Assembly (NCBI GenBank): GCA_900314875.1
Contig: OMWX01000004.1
Span: forward strand, 62,001-126,000
Source: an uncultured Actinomycetes bacterium
GTDB taxonomy: Bacteria; Actinomycetota; Actinomycetes; Actinomycetales; Bifidobacteriaceae
Direction of reading: 5' to 3'
DNA: 64,000 nt
The first letter of the stretch is position 1; each line of letters begins with the position of its first letter. The notes beneath the pieces were generated by a model, which did not search any database, was not told the DNA's origin, and was given only the letters and a program-made list of their open reading frames with translations. Of this stretch, positions 29,401 through 40,676 are shown in pieces. The translations under genes were made by a program, and so were the position numbers.

Positions 29401-30069
29401 GTCGATATGGTTTTGTCGTCGAACAGAGACTTGGTTTTGCGCAGGCTGGTCGAATGTCTGGCAAGAGACCGCACTAAGCATCAGGTTGCCGAAGTCACGT
29501 CTCTCGGGCTTGTGCAGATGACCAGAAAGCGCGTCGGTCAAGGGCTTGTCGAAGCGTTTTCCGAGGAGTGTCCCACGTGTCGCGGGCGCGGATTTATTCT
29601 GCATGACGAGCCGATTATTTCGGCAAACTTCGGCGATCCTTATGCGCTGAAAGGCGGAGATCCGTTCATTAAAACGAATAAGCATAATCGGGGCACCGTT
29701 ATTTCTTCGCGTGCGGAGAAACCTGCGCGAACTGCCGTTTCGACAGGTTCTTCGGATGCGGTGAAGAAAAAGCTGGCCAGAATTGCTGCCGCTGCGGAAA
29801 AAGTGCATGATGCGCCGGGAAATAAGTCTGAACGCAAGACTTTGCGGCAGGAGACCGATTCTGCGGCAGGTTCCGCACCCGATTCGTCAGCGGGTTCCTC
29901 AGCGGGTTCCTCAGCGGGTTCGGCTGTACAGTCTGAAGCTGAGTTTGCAGCGCAGACGGAAACACAGACACAGGCACAGCCGGCAGCTGATTCGGCAGTG
30001 AATCCCGCTTCTGATTCCGCATCTGACGTTAATTCTGCTTCGGACGAAAACGCGTCTGCGGAAGAATAA
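26458..30069 (+). CDS. rne: Ribonuclease E/G
   Basis: This 1203-residue endoribonuclease processes rRNA and decays mRNA. The catalytic core is in the C-terminal half: an S1 domain from about residue 650 (NIYLGRVQNVLPSMEAAFVDIG), an active-site region with VDVNTGRYIGKG near 935 and MIMIDFVDM near 980, and the zinc-link CPTCRGRG at Cys1038 and Cys1041. The first ~600 residues are disordered, rich in Ser, Ala, Lys, Arg and Glu, with short repeats (AESKAAESKTAES). The tail contains SAGSSAGSSAGSA. GTG is chosen as the start because TAGGAGA precedes it; an ATG five codons on is possible. It heads the rplU-rpmA-obgE block. Confidence 0.94.
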   Translation: MSDLSMSDSGSEAKSKKENAEKTGYELPRRRRIGRRVVRTAGAAGAKLPVVTDDPSDAALSGTAESKAAESKTAESESAESNAFESEAEPKKNNAVSAKVPEKRKPARKMQSKADKEREKRLESIAAQFFTDSGIEMPDVEKRETDCTSRRTASAASDAKSAAKSSSADDSSENAVSVNAFSVNAALEKASMQRNSKQRTSLQKTSEQKTSVQKSSLQNEPALKTDISARDEKENRRNRASVKADFGQMLFSSGNSERESAVRGGKKPMMSLLFQEPVIPSSSRGSGSRSVVSSIADSNNSEAAKSQFLTNEDSAGSDSRTDTRRSAESGLNASAGKFGSFGRKNRYDDRKTVDFSYSKTRSRKKTDSEQARFNNVPDEEELRLRRELAEKNAREAQETRPERMARLESDFSEEFRNRKGRRLNAQERRAAAEVGKIENDLRLDDITYSPIAKRSFDKTFANQTDSVKTDSSDLSDMNSAAGISFRRRNRSARADISGRADNSGAADKKAGRNARIEPRKSAFAKDVNSDLTEESSADSNVMYRRHRSQRISIDTDSEETSVVSRRRRRHRSGKTDSDPMLRSRKQQYIDEITDIEGSTRLEAKRQRRRDNRRDRARQSLITEQDFLARREVVNRFMVVREKEKHTQISVIEDDILVEHYISDIDEVSAVGNIYLGRVQNVLPSMEAAFVDIGQMRNGVLYAGEVNWDTTRLEGKPGRIELALKSGDPVLVQVTKDPIGHKGARLTSQITLAGRFLVLVPSGGMTGVSRKLPERERNRLKSIVTKIAPADMGVIIRTAAEGASEEAVEKDLELLMKQWKNIENKQKEYKRGRKPLLLQSEPDVAIRVVRDIFNEDFSKLMVQGDRVWEHISSYMEDFAPELAGRLEKWDPEEHRGKDVFDKWQIDSQLRKGMERKVYLPSGGSLVIDRTEAMTTVDVNTGRYIGKGKSLEETVTRCNLEAAEEIVRQLRLRDIGGMIMIDFVDMVLSSNRDLVLRRLVECLARDRTKHQVAEVTSLGLVQMTRKRVGQGLVEAFSEECPTCRGRGFILHDEPIISANFGDPYALKGGDPFIKTNKHNRGTVISSRAEKPARTAVSTGSSDAVKKKLARIAAAAEKVHDAPGNKSERKTLRQETDSAAGSAPDSSAGSSAGSSAGSAVQSEAEFAAQTETQTQAQPAADSAVNPASDSASDVNSASDENASAEE

Positions 30070-30144
30070 CACGAAACAGCGGCGCAAAAAGATAATGCGA
30101 AACCATTGAGAATCGTTGATTTGCAGGGCTTTTTGCCGGGCGGG

Positions 30145-30174
30145 TTGACTAATGTACATGGTTTTGTATATACT
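30145..30174 (+). promoter_or_regulatory. Probable promoter of rplU-rpmA
   Basis: TTGACT (30145-30150) is followed by TATATACT; TATATA (30167-30172) gives a 16-bp spacer and TATACT (30169-30174) an 18-bp spacer. A leader of about 95 nt precedes rplU. Confidence 0.6.
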
Positions 30175-30277
30175 TTTCGTTTGGTGTCTTATGTTTACGC
30201 CGTGAATTGTTAATCGCGATTTGAGAAACATGAGGCAGAGAAATTTATAAAGCTTCAACAGGCAAGGTAGAACTGAT

Positions 30278-30586
30278 ATGTACGCGATTGTGAAGGCTGG
30301 CGGCCATCAGGAAAAGGTCGAGGTCGGCGACGAGATTACCGTCAACCGTCTCGACGCGAAAAAAGGCGAAATTGTGGAATTCCCGGTTGCGCTGCTCGTT
30401 GACGGTGCTAAGGTAACCGTTAATGCCAAGGATTTGGCTAAGGTAACCGTAAAGGCTGAAGTTGTTGACGACGAAGCCAAAGGACCCAAAATTCGTATTC
30501 AGAAATTCAAGAACAAGACCGGTGTTGCCCGCCGCAAGGGACACCGTCAGAAGCTGACCGTAGTTAAAGTAACTTCCATCGCCTGA
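30278..30586 (+). CDS. rplU: 50S ribosomal protein L21
   Basis: The 102-residue protein begins [18 protein letters not shown] and ends with [14 protein letters not shown], both typical of L21, which binds 23S rRNA. It precedes rpmA, the standard order. The ribosome binding site is weak (AAGGTAG). Confidence 0.98.
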   Translation: MYAIVKAGGHQEKVEVGDEITVNRLDAKKGEIVEFPVALLVDGAKVTVNAKDLAKVTVKAEVVDDEAKGPKIRIQKFKNKTGVARRKGHRQKLTVVKVTSIA

Positions 30587-30624
30587 AGACACTGACTGCG
30601 AAAATAAGCTGAAAGGACAAAATA

Positions 30625-30876
30625 ATGGCACATAAGAAGGGTGCGTCCAGCACGCGAAACGGCCGCGATTCAAATCCCCAGTATCTGGGTGTTAAGAAGT
30701 TCGGCGGCGAAGCTGTAGCAGCGGGCAACATAATCGTCCGCCAGCGCGGAACCAAGTTCCATCCCGGACACAACGTCGGAGTCGGCAAAGATCACACTTT
30801 GTTCGCACTGTCTGACGGCAAAGTAAAATTCGGCATTCGTCGCGATCGCAAGGTTGTTGACGTTGTAACCGCCTGA
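30625..30876 (+). CDS. rpmA: 50S ribosomal protein L27
   Basis: The 83-residue protein begins [20 protein letters not shown], with the usual N-terminus that reaches the peptidyl transferase centre, and contains [20 protein letters not shown]. No processed N-terminal leader is present. A terminator follows at once. Confidence 0.98.
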   Translation: MAHKKGASSTRNGRDSNPQYLGVKKFGGEAVAAGNIIVRQRGTKFHPGHNVGVGKDHTLFALSDGKVKFGIRRDRKVVDVVTA

Positions 30877-30890
30877 AATTGACGTTTGCG

Positions 30891-30926
30891 GCCGCGCCCT
30901 GTTCTTCGGGACGCGGCTTTTCTTTT
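30891..30926 (+). terminator. Terminator after rpmA
   Basis: GCCGCGCCC (30891-30899) pairs with GGG-A-CGCGGC (30908-30917), one A bulged, followed by TTTTCTTTT. Confidence 0.8.
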
Positions 30927-30976
30927 ATAATCTTTTGCGCGATTGAGCGGCTGCGCAATTGCGCAAAACAAGTTGC

Positions 30977-31039
30977 AAATTGTGACAGCCTCAAATGTGA
31001 CAGTCTGAAATTGAGGCAGTTTCAAATTGCGGCAGTTGC
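30977..31039. repeat. Four imperfect tandem copies of a ~16-bp unit before obgE
   Basis: The pattern AAATTGTGACAG plus four bases repeats with units of 16, 15, 16 and 16 bp (AAATTGTGACAG, AAATGTGACAG, AAATTGAGGCAG, AAATTGCGGCAG). It fills the space between the rpmA terminator and the obgE start. Confidence 0.85.
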
Positions 31040-31071
31040 GAAATCAGAGCAGCTGAGCGGGAAGCGGGTAA

Positions 31072-33894
<2,823 letters not shown>

Positions 33895-33905
<11 letters not shown>

Positions 33906-33933
33906 ATAAGCAGCATAAATAAGCAGCATAAAT
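33895..33933. repeat. Three perfect tandem copies of a 13-bp unit spanning the proB stop codon
   Basis: AAGCAGCATAAAT occurs three times with no mismatch; a degenerate fourth copy follows (AAGAAACTTAAAT). The TAA stop of proB (33903-33905) lies in the first copy, and each copy carries the same TAA. Confidence 0.93.
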
Positions 33934-34009
33934 AAGAAACTTAAATAAACAGCTCAGAAATAAAAAATATCGAAACACGCGATATAAAATTTCCTTACCG
34001 GCTTCTAAC

Positions 34010-35248
34010 ATGGTAGATATGAATAATTCGGAAAATCGTCTGTCTCTTTCCGATCGCATTAACGCAGTTGCGCCCAGTGCGACCCTGGCTGTAGATCAAA
34101 AAGCAAAAGCTATGAAGGCCGAAGGCGCCGGTATTATCGGATTCGGAGCGGGAGAACCTGATTTTCCCACTCCGTCCTATATCGTCGAAGCCGCCGCACA
34201 AGCTTGCAAAGAACCCAAAAATCACAGATATACGCCCGCTCAGGGTCTGCCTGAACTGCGAGAAGCCGTTGCGAAGAAAACAAAACGCGACAGCGGATAT
34301 GAAGTCGATCCGCAGCAGGTAATAATAACCAATGGCGGAAAACAGGCAGTATATGAATCCGTTCAGCTTATAATCAATCCGGGCGATGAAGTGATAATCC
34401 CGACTCCTTACTGGGTGACTTATCCTGAGGCGGTTAAACTTGCCGGAGGAGTTCCGGTCGAAGCGATTGCCGGCATTGAGCAGAATTTTATTCCCTCAAT
34501 CGAACAGCTTGAGGCTTTGCGCACCGAGCGCACTCGGGCGATATTCGTCAACAGTCCGAACAATCCGACCGGAGCAGTATGGTCCGATGAGCAGCTTGAA
34601 ACGGTTGCGAAATGGGCTTTGGAACATGATATCTGGATTATTTCCGATGAAATATATGAGCATTTGTCGTATGACGGCGCGAAAGTCGGTCATATAGGCG
34701 GTATCGTTCCCGAAATTCGAAAACAGCTGATCGTTCTTAACGGAGTTGCGAAAACCTATTCCATGACAGGCTGGCGAGTCGGCTGGATGATTGCGCCCGA
34801 ATACGTGATTAAAGCCGCCGTAAAGCTGCAAGGACATATGACGTCCAATGTTTCCAACGTTTCTCAGCGCGCGGCGATTGAGGCGGTCGGCGGATCTCTG
34901 GAAGCGGTTGCGCAAATGCGCGAGGCTTTCGACAGGCGGCGAAATGCGATTGTTTCGGCTCTTAATGAGATTCCGGGCGTCAAATGTATTAAGCCGTCAG
35001 GCGCTTTCTATGCATTTGCCGATGTTTCCGGACTGCTTAACCGTCCCGCAGGTCCGAAAAATCAGACTTTCGAATCGTCGCTGCAGCTGGCGCAGGCTCT
35101 GCTTGAACAGGCTCATGTCGCTTGCGTTCCCGGTGAAGGCTTCGGAGTCGGAGGATTTTTAAGATTTTCCTATGCGCTCGCAGATGATGATTTGGATGAG
35201 GGGATGCGCAGATTTAAATCTTGGGCGGATTCGGGAGAAAATTTGTAA
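34010..35248 (+). CDS. aspC: Class I aminotransferase, probably aspartate aminotransferase
   Basis: The 412-residue PLP enzyme has the fold-type I motifs: GFGAGEPDFPTP, NSPNNPTGAVW, DEIYEHLSYDG, the PLP lysine Lys248 in AKTYSMTGWRVGW, and the substrate-carboxylate Arg in FLRFSYA. It matches the bacterial 1b aspartate aminotransferases, which move amino groups between aspartate and 2-oxoglutarate; some relatives also use prephenate. No clear ribosome binding site precedes either possible ATG (34010, 34019), and TATAAA at 33983-33988 would give a very short leader. Confidence 0.88.
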   Translation: MVDMNNSENRLSLSDRINAVAPSATLAVDQKAKAMKAEGAGIIGFGAGEPDFPTPSYIVEAAAQACKEPKNHRYTPAQGLPELREAVAKKTKRDSGYEVDPQQVIITNGGKQAVYESVQLIINPGDEVIIPTPYWVTYPEAVKLAGGVPVEAIAGIEQNFIPSIEQLEALRTERTRAIFVNSPNNPTGAVWSDEQLETVAKWALEHDIWIISDEIYEHLSYDGAKVGHIGGIVPEIRKQLIVLNGVAKTYSMTGWRVGWMIAPEYVIKAAVKLQGHMTSNVSNVSQRAAIEAVGGSLEAVAQMREAFDRRRNAIVSALNEIPGVKCIKPSGAFYAFADVSGLLNRPAGPKNQTFESSLQLAQALLEQAHVACVPGEGFGVGGFLRFSYALADDDLDEGMRRFKSWADSGENL

Positions 35249-35399
35249 AAACCCTTGTAAATCCTTGAAAAATTGTGTTTTTATAATAAATGCGACACTC
35301 CGGGTGGATTTAATCCGGGGGTAACGCTAGAATAAAAACTCGTTGCTTCTGATGCGCATTCGTGCGCTGAGAAACAGCAGCCGACGGATGAAAGTCCGA

Positions 35400-35472
35400 A
35401 GGGGCGTGGCGCAATTGGTAGCGCAACGGTCTCCAAAACCGTAGGTTGTGGGTTCGAGTCCCGCCGCCCCTG
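35400..35472 (+). tRNA. tRNA-Trp (CCA)
   Basis: A 73-nt cloverleaf with acceptor arms AGGGGCG/CGCCCCT, anticodon loop CTCCAAA and TTCGAGT T-loop. CCA is not encoded. It lies 39 bp before secE, the common order in many bacteria. Confidence 0.96.
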
Positions 35473-35511
35473 CAAAGAAAACAAACTCGGAAGCAAGAGA
35501 AAGGAAGAGAA

Positions 35512-35745
35512 ATGGCTGATAGGAAGTCGACTAAAGCCGAAAAAGCAGCCAAGCCGAATTTCTTTATGCGAATCGGCTTGTTCATCAAGCAGATTTTTGC
35601 CGAGATGCGCAAAGTTGTGACTCCGACAGGCAAAGAATTGCTCGGATGGACGACAGCAGTATTTGTTTTTGTGCTTTTCCTCATGTTCTTTGTAACGGGG
35701 ATGGATTTCGGCATCGGAAAGCTTGTTTTCTGGGCTTTCGGCTGA
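35512..35745 (+). CDS. secE: Preprotein translocase subunit SecE
   Basis: SecE clamps SecY in the protein-export channel. With ATG at 35512 (AAGGAAGAG site) the protein has 77 residues: a basic N-terminus, the conserved amphipathic FIKQIFAEMRKVVTPTGKEL helix, and one membrane helix. An earlier in-frame start would overlap the tRNA gene, so it is rejected. Confidence 0.95.
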   Translation: MADRKSTKAEKAAKPNFFMRIGLFIKQIFAEMRKVVTPTGKELLGWTTAVFVFVLFLMFFVTGMDFGIGKLVFWAFG

Positions 35746-35867
35746 TTTAAAAATTTCTGATTTGAAAGTCTGCTGAGTTTAAACAAATCAGAATGTTTCC
35801 GAAATATTGTACTTTTACGAGTTTCTTGCAAGCATTTCCCAAATACAAGCATTAAGGTTGAAAATAC

Positions 35868-36638
35868 ATGACTGACGAACTTGCCTCCGAAAACGAAGTA
35901 ATTTTTGAAAACGGAAATGCCGTTTCAGACGAGTCTTCGAATGCAGAATCGGATGCCGATCAAGACCTTCAGGCTGAAGATGAAGTTCAAACTGAAGAGC
36001 AGACTGAAGAACAGACTTCCGATCCCGGCGAAATTGCTGTTGCCGAATTTAAAAAATCGCTTCGCACGCTTGAGGGCAAGTGGTATGTTTTGCACACTTA
36101 CTCGGGTTATGAGCGCAGAGTGAAAGCCAATGTTGAATCTCGCGTCGCTTCTTTCGGTTTGGAAAACGAGGTTTTCGGAATAGAAGTTCCCATGGAAGAA
36201 GTCGAGCAGCACACGGATAAAGGAAAGAAAGTTATTTCTCGCGTGCGCATTCCGGGATATGTTCTTATTCGCATGACCGACGACGAAGATGCGCGTCGCA
36301 TAGTGCGCGAAACTGAGGGTGTTACCGGATTTGTCGGAACTGCTTTTGAACCTGTTCCGCTGTCTCGCGCTGAAGTTGTGGAAATGATGGCTCCTATGAT
36401 TCGCAATAAAGCTCTTAAAGCTGCGGGCGACAATCAGGTTGCAATTCAGGAACGCCGCGTGGAAGTCAGCTTCAAAATCGGCGAATCAGTTACTGTTAAA
36501 GACGGTCCGTTTGCGACAATGCAGGGTGTTATCTCTGAAATTCAGCCCGCCACTCAAAAACTTACTGTGCTGGTATCCATGTTCGACCGCGATACGCCTG
36601 TCGAACTCGGTTTTGGTCAGGTAGAAAAGATTTCCTGA
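35868..36638 (+). CDS. nusG: Transcription termination/antitermination factor NusG
   Basis: NusG binds RNA polymerase and tunes elongation and Rho termination. The 256-residue protein has an acidic, Gln/Glu-rich N-terminal extension of ~65 residues, then the NGN domain from about residue 70 ([28 protein letters not shown]), and a KOW domain ([18 protein letters not shown]). The extension is usual in actinobacteria. secE lies just upstream. Confidence 0.97.
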   Translation: MTDELASENEVIFENGNAVSDESSNAESDADQDLQAEDEVQTEEQTEEQTSDPGEIAVAEFKKSLRTLEGKWYVLHTYSGYERRVKANVESRVASFGLENEVFGIEVPMEEVEQHTDKGKKVISRVRIPGYVLIRMTDDEDARRIVRETEGVTGFVGTAFEPVPLSRAEVVEMMAPMIRNKALKAAGDNQVAIQERRVEVSFKIGESVTVKDGPFATMQGVISEIQPATQKLTVLVSMFDRDTPVELGFGQVEKIS

Positions 36639-36646
36639 GAACGTTT

Positions 36647-36667
36647 AAGCTCCGCTTGTCGGGGCTT
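36647..36667 (+). terminator. Possible weak terminator or hairpin after nusG
   Basis: AAGCTCCG (36647-36654) can pair with CGGGGCTT (36660-36667), one G-T wobble, 5-nt loop. There is no T run, so this may only be an attenuating hairpin before rplK. Confidence 0.35.
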
Positions 36668-36770
36668 TCGCGTATCTTAGGTATGTTGTCTTTCGAGGCA
36701 ACTGCATTTTGTAGGCTGCGGGAGGAAGGAAACTTCCGACTGAACCGCATGAAGAAAGAAGAACCAGAAA

Positions 36771-37202
36771 ATGGCTCCTAAGAAGAAAGTCTCAGCGCTT
36801 ATCAAGCTGCAGATTCCCGCAGGCAAGGCTAACCCGGCTCCGCCGCTCGGTCCTGCCCTCGGTTCGCACGGCGTCAACATTATGGACTTTACAAAAGCCT
36901 ATAATGACGCTACAAAAGACAAGATGGGTCAGATTATTCCTGTAGAAATTACAGTTTATGAAGACCGTTCTTTCACTTTTATTCTTAAGACACCTCCGGC
37001 TGCGGATTTGCTTCGCAAGGCTGCTGGCGTCGACAAAGGTGCAGGCAATCCTCTTACAACGAAGGTTGGTTCTGTAACCAAGGCTCAGGTTCGCGAAATC
37101 GCCGAAACAAAGATGCCTGATCTTTCTGCTCGCACAATCGAAGCCGGCATGAAGATCATCGAAGGTACTGCCCGTTCAATGGGAATTACCGTTACAGAAT
37201 AA
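36771..37202 (+). CDS. rplK: 50S ribosomal protein L11
   Basis: The 143-residue protein has [20 protein letters not shown] at the N-terminus and the rRNA-binding C-terminal domain with [15 protein letters not shown]11 forms the GTPase-associated centre with 23S rRNA. rplA follows, the normal order. Confidence 0.98.
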   Translation: MAPKKKVSALIKLQIPAGKANPAPPLGPALGSHGVNIMDFTKAYNDATKDKMGQIIPVEITVYEDRSFTFILKTPPAADLLRKAAGVDKGAGNPLTTKVGSVTKAQVREIAETKMPDLSARTIEAGMKIIEGTARSMGITVTE

Positions 37203-37279
37203 GTTACAGAATAAACCGACCGTGTAGCGGCAGGGCAAACGCTGCCCGCACCGCGACTGCTTGATTGAGGAGAAAGCAG

Positions 37280-37972
37280 ATGATTAAGCGTTCAAAGAAA
37301 TACCGCGAGGCCGCCGAGAAAATCGACAAGTCAGCGGTTTACACGCCGGAAGAGGCTATCGCTCTTATTAAGAGCATGCCTGCTTACGGTTTTGACCAGT
37401 CCATTGAGGCCGTATACCGTCTCAATGTTGACCCGCGTAAGGCTGACCAGCTGATTCGCGGAACCGTCAATCTTCCCAACGGAACGGGTAAAACTGCTCG
37501 CGTAGCGGTATTTGCTCGCGGTCCGAAGGCTACCGAGGCTGTTGAAGCCGGCGCCGATGTTGTGGGCGATGACGATCTCGTAGAAAAAGTATCCGGCGGA
37601 TTCCTTGATTTTGATGCCGTTGTAGCGACACCGGACATGATGGGCAAGGTAGGACGTTTAGGCCGTGTTCTCGGTCCTCGCGGACTTATGCCGAACCCCA
37701 AGACCGGAACCGTAACTATGGATGTTGCTAAGGCTGTTGCCGACATCAAGGGCGGAAAGATTGAGTTCCGCGTTGACAAGAACGGCAACCTGAGCTTCCT
37801 TATCGGAAAGGTTTCTTTCGACGAGAAGGCTCTCGAGGAAAACTTCCGCTCGGTTGCTGAAGAAATCAAGCGTCTGCGTCCCGCAACCGTTAAGGGACGT
37901 TACGTAATCAAGGCTTCCATTGCTTCAACAATGGGTCCCGGCGTTCCGCTTGATATCAACGTGCTTGTCTGA
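37280..37972 (+). CDS. rplA: 50S ribosomal protein L1
   Basis: The ATG at 37280 follows GAGGAGAAAG and gives 230 residues, the usual length. [15 protein letters not shown] and the conserved [11 protein letters not shown] segment are clear. In other bacteria L1 represses its own operon by binding the mRNA leader; I did not find a convincing rRNA-like mimic by eye. Confidence 0.97.
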   Translation: MIKRSKKYREAAEKIDKSAVYTPEEAIALIKSMPAYGFDQSIEAVYRLNVDPRKADQLIRGTVNLPNGTGKTARVAVFARGPKATEAVEAGADVVGDDDLVEKVSGGFLDFDAVVATPDMMGKVGRLGRVLGPRGLMPNPKTGTVTMDVAKAVADIKGGKIEFRVDKNGNLSFLIGKVSFDEKALEENFRSVAEEIKRLRPATVKGRYVIKASIASTMGPGVPLDINVLV

Positions 37973-38010
37973 TTTTTGTCTGATCGTCAGACCGGACAGT
38001 TTTAATAAAA

Positions 38011-38045
38011 AAACCTCGGTTCTCGAATGAGAATCGGGGTTTTTC
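38011..38045 (+). terminator. Terminator of rplK-rplA
   Basis: An 11-bp stem (38014-38024 with 38029-38039, two G-T wobbles) around a GAAT loop, with A-rich 5' flank and a TTTTT tail. Confidence 0.85.
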
Positions 38046-38151
38046 TGTATTTGGAGCATAGTGTTTATGCTTAGAATTTTTCCGAATCAAGCGCGCATTA
38101 TATAAAGATTAATCCAAAAATCCTTTAAAAAATTCTGGGTGGAGGCATTAA

Positions 38152-38298
38152 ATGACCGATAAAGATTTGGAAGAGGGCTTGATTTCGGTTTTGAACGCGC
38201 GGGGTTCAAAACAGTATAGGCAAACGATTTTAACGCAGACGCGTGCGAGATTCATCGCAGATGGAGCGGGGCAGAAGTCGTTGTGGAGACATATCTGA
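38152..38298 (+). CDS. Possible 48-residue small protein
   Basis: An ATG with GGTGGAGG 6-7 bp upstream opens a 48-codon frame. The product is soluble and mixed in charge, with SKQYRQTILTQTRARFIADG near its centre. I recognise no family. The good ribosome binding site argues for translation; the short length, and the 220 bp of apparently empty DNA after it, leave open a remnant of a longer gene. Confidence 0.35.
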   Translation: MTDKDLEEGLISVLNARGSKQYRQTILTQTRARFIADGAGQKSLWRHI

Positions 38299-38517
38299 GA
38301 TTGGCATGTTGCAAATTCCAGTTTCTGACGTGATTTCGGGCGGTTTTCCATGTCAGGGGTTCAGTTTGAGCGGTCCGCGCAGGATTGACGATTCGTGAAA
38401 CTCGCTTTACAGGCATTTGTTTGTCTGCAACTCGCCGGATTTGCGAGACCGCGCGAGTGTGCGATATGATAGCCGGCAGGGGGGAAAACAGTCGAGAGAC
38501 AAGTGAAAGGTCTGTCG

Positions 38518-39336
38518 ATGTTCAATTTTCTTGTTGCGCGATTTCGGCAAACGAGCAGCAGGCAAAAAAACAGCGGTTATGAGAGTATCAGTTGCAAAAA
38601 TCGCAGCAGCGCGGTTTGCCGCAACGTGTTTCGCCGCAAAGATCCTGCGGTCAGGTTTGTTGCAGTGTTGTGCATTGCTGCTGTTGCAGGTCTTGCAGCG
38701 GGTTTTCTAAGTCCTGGTTTAAGCGAATCGGTATCTTCATTTGCGGGAAACAATACTGCTTCGGGAGAAGCGGCTTCCGTGCTTTCTTCTCTTGCTGTGG
38801 AGGATAAAGCGAAACACGCGGGCTATAAGCGCGATTCGTTTGGTTTTCGAAAAACGGACGAAGACGGGAACGGCTGCGATATTCGCGAAGATATTCTGGC
38901 GCGGGATTTGAAAAACATTCAATATGCGCAAGGGTCTTCTTGCAAAGTTTCAAGCGGAGTTTTGGACGATCCTTATACGGGCAAAACAATCAATTTTGTG
39001 CGAGGAACTAAAACAAGCGCGGCAGTTCAAATCGACCATGTTGTTGCGCTGAATAATGCGTGGCAGTCGGGCGCATACGGATGGGATACTCAGAAAAGAT
39101 ATAAGTATGCGAACGATCCGTATAATCTTCTTGCGGTTGACGGTCCTGCAAATGAAGAAAAAAGCGACGCTTCGGCTGCGTATTGGCTCCCGTCTAACAA
39201 AGAATTTGCGTGCGAATATGTGGCAAGGCAAATCGGAATCAAGGCTAAATACGGTCTGACGGTGACAAGCGCGGAAAAAAATAAAATGATGTCGGTTCTT
39301 CATTCGTGTCCCGCGCAAACGATTCCGGGAGAATAA
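38518..39336 (+). CDS. Exported or membrane-anchored HNH (DUF1524-type) endonuclease
   Basis: With ATG at 38518 (AAAGG 8 bp upstream; a GTG at 38503 is an alternative) the protein has 272 residues. A basic N-terminus precedes one hydrophobic segment (about 46-66), so the rest should face outside. The C-terminal half matches the DUF1524/GmrSD-C nuclease family: AVQIDHVVALNNAWQSGA holds the HNH histidine, and NDPYNLLAVDGPANEEKSD and CEYVARQIGIKAKYGL follow. Two or more Cys residues could pair outside. The histidine kinase gene starts 2 bp after the stop, and phosphate-uptake genes follow, so a role in using external DNA as a phosphate source is inferred. Confidence 0.85.
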   Translation: MFNFLVARFRQTSSRQKNSGYESISCKNRSSAVCRNVFRRKDPAVRFVAVLCIAAVAGLAAGFLSPGLSESVSSFAGNNTASGEAASVLSSLAVEDKAKHAGYKRDSFGFRKTDEDGNGCDIREDILARDLKNIQYAQGSSCKVSSGVLDDPYTGKTINFVRGTKTSAAVQIDHVVALNNAWQSGAYGWDTQKRYKYANDPYNLLAVDGPANEEKSDASAAYWLPSNKEFACEYVARQIGIKAKYGLTVTSAEKNKMMSVLHSCPAQTIPGE

Positions 39337-39338
39337 AA

Positions 39339-40676
39339 ATGACTGAGCATAACTTGAAAATATTGTGTATTATGCTGGTTCTTGCGCTGTTTGCGCAAAA
39401 TGTTTATCTTGCAGTCCAAAAGGGTTTAGCGAAACGAATTTTGAATTATATGCGCCGTGTTTTTCGCGGAAATAAGATGCGGCGCGTTTCAGAACAATAC
39501 GGAGATTCCGGGCGAGGCATTAATTCCCGGCAAAACAGCGGTTCTAAGTTCGCAGATAGCGATTATGAGTCTAAAATTAATTCGCGGGAAAGCAGAATAA
39601 TCGATACCGAGGTTCTGGAAAAATTTATCGAGTCGATACAGTCGCAGGTTATTATCTGCGACGGATACGGAAATACGGATTATGTAAGCGCAAAAGCATA
39701 CGAATTCGGTTTCGCTGCAGACAACAGACTCAGATGCAAAGAGCTTGAGAATCTGCTGGCCGAAGTCAGGCGGGATTCGCAAACGCGCGACGAGCAAATG
39801 CGCATAAAACCGAATTTTGCGTCTGCAAAATCTCAAACGCTTTTAAATCGTGCGAATTTGAAAAACGAAGAGTATGTTTTTCAGACGAGAATTGCCAAGC
39901 TTGAAGATAATCTGTTCGCGATATTTATCGACGATCGCTCTGAACAGGCGAAATTCGAGAAGGCAAGACAGGAATTTGCGGCAGACGTATCTCATGAATT
40001 AAAAACCCCGACCGGAGCGATTGCGCTTCTTGCGGAAACGATTGAAGACTGTGCCGACGAGCCTCGGACCGTGAAGCATTTCGCCGAGAGAATAAAAGCC
40101 GAATCCGACAGACTGACGAATATGATAGGAAAACTTATTGAGCTGCAAAAAAGCAAAACTGCGACAAGCTCAGAAAATAAGCGCGAATCCTGCGATATTT
40201 GCGCGGTTGCGGATGCGGCGGCTGCAAACAACTCTGTGCAGGCAGACGCGAAGAACATATCTTTGAATGTAATAAAAGACAAAGAAGACGGAATCTTTGT
40301 GCCTCTGCCGGAAGAGAAAGCGTTAACCGTTTTGGAAAATCTTATAGAAAATGCGATTAAATATTCTCCCGAAAATTCGTCGATCGGAATAAGCGTGACT
40401 GAAAACGAAAATTCTGCCGCAATAAGAGTAATCGACAGCGGAATAGGAATTTCTCAAAATGACGCGAAAAGAATTTTTGAAAGATTTTATCGCGCGGATC
40501 CGTCCCGTTCGAGACAAACGGGCGGTTCCGGCTTGGGGTTGTCGATAGTGAAAAATATTGTTTCGGATGCGGGCGGAACAATAAGCGTATGGTCGCAGCC
40601 CGGCGAAGGATCGACATTTACGGTAAAGCTGCCTTGCGTATCTAAGGGCGGATCGTTGAAAGGAGATACGATATGA
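39339..40676 (+). CDS. Sensor histidine kinase, SenX3/PhoR-like
   Basis: The 445-residue kinase begins 2 bp after the nuclease gene; GGGAGA is its ribosome binding site. One N-terminal membrane helix (about 5-25) is followed by a cytoplasmic PAS-like region, the HisKA box with His219 in DVSHELKTPTGA, and a HATPase domain (LENLIENAIKYSPEN, DSGIGI, GGSGLGLSIVKNIV). With almost no outer loop it probably senses phosphate through the Pst transporter rather than directly, as known for SenX3/PhoR. It overlaps the response regulator gene by 4 bp. Confidence 0.9.
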   Translation: MTEHNLKILCIMLVLALFAQNVYLAVQKGLAKRILNYMRRVFRGNKMRRVSEQYGDSGRGINSRQNSGSKFADSDYESKINSRESRIIDTEVLEKFIESIQSQVIICDGYGNTDYVSAKAYEFGFAADNRLRCKELENLLAEVRRDSQTRDEQMRIKPNFASAKSQTLLNRANLKNEEYVFQTRIAKLEDNLFAIFIDDRSEQAKFEKARQEFAADVSHELKTPTGAIALLAETIEDCADEPRTVKHFAERIKAESDRLTNMIGKLIELQKSKTATSSENKRESCDICAVADAAAANNSVQADAKNISLNVIKDKEDGIFVPLPEEKALTVLENLIENAIKYSPENSSIGISVTENENSAAIRVIDSGIGISQNDAKRIFERFYRADPSRSRQTGGSGLGLSIVKNIVSDAGGTISVWSQPGEGSTFTVKLPCVSKGGSLKGDTI

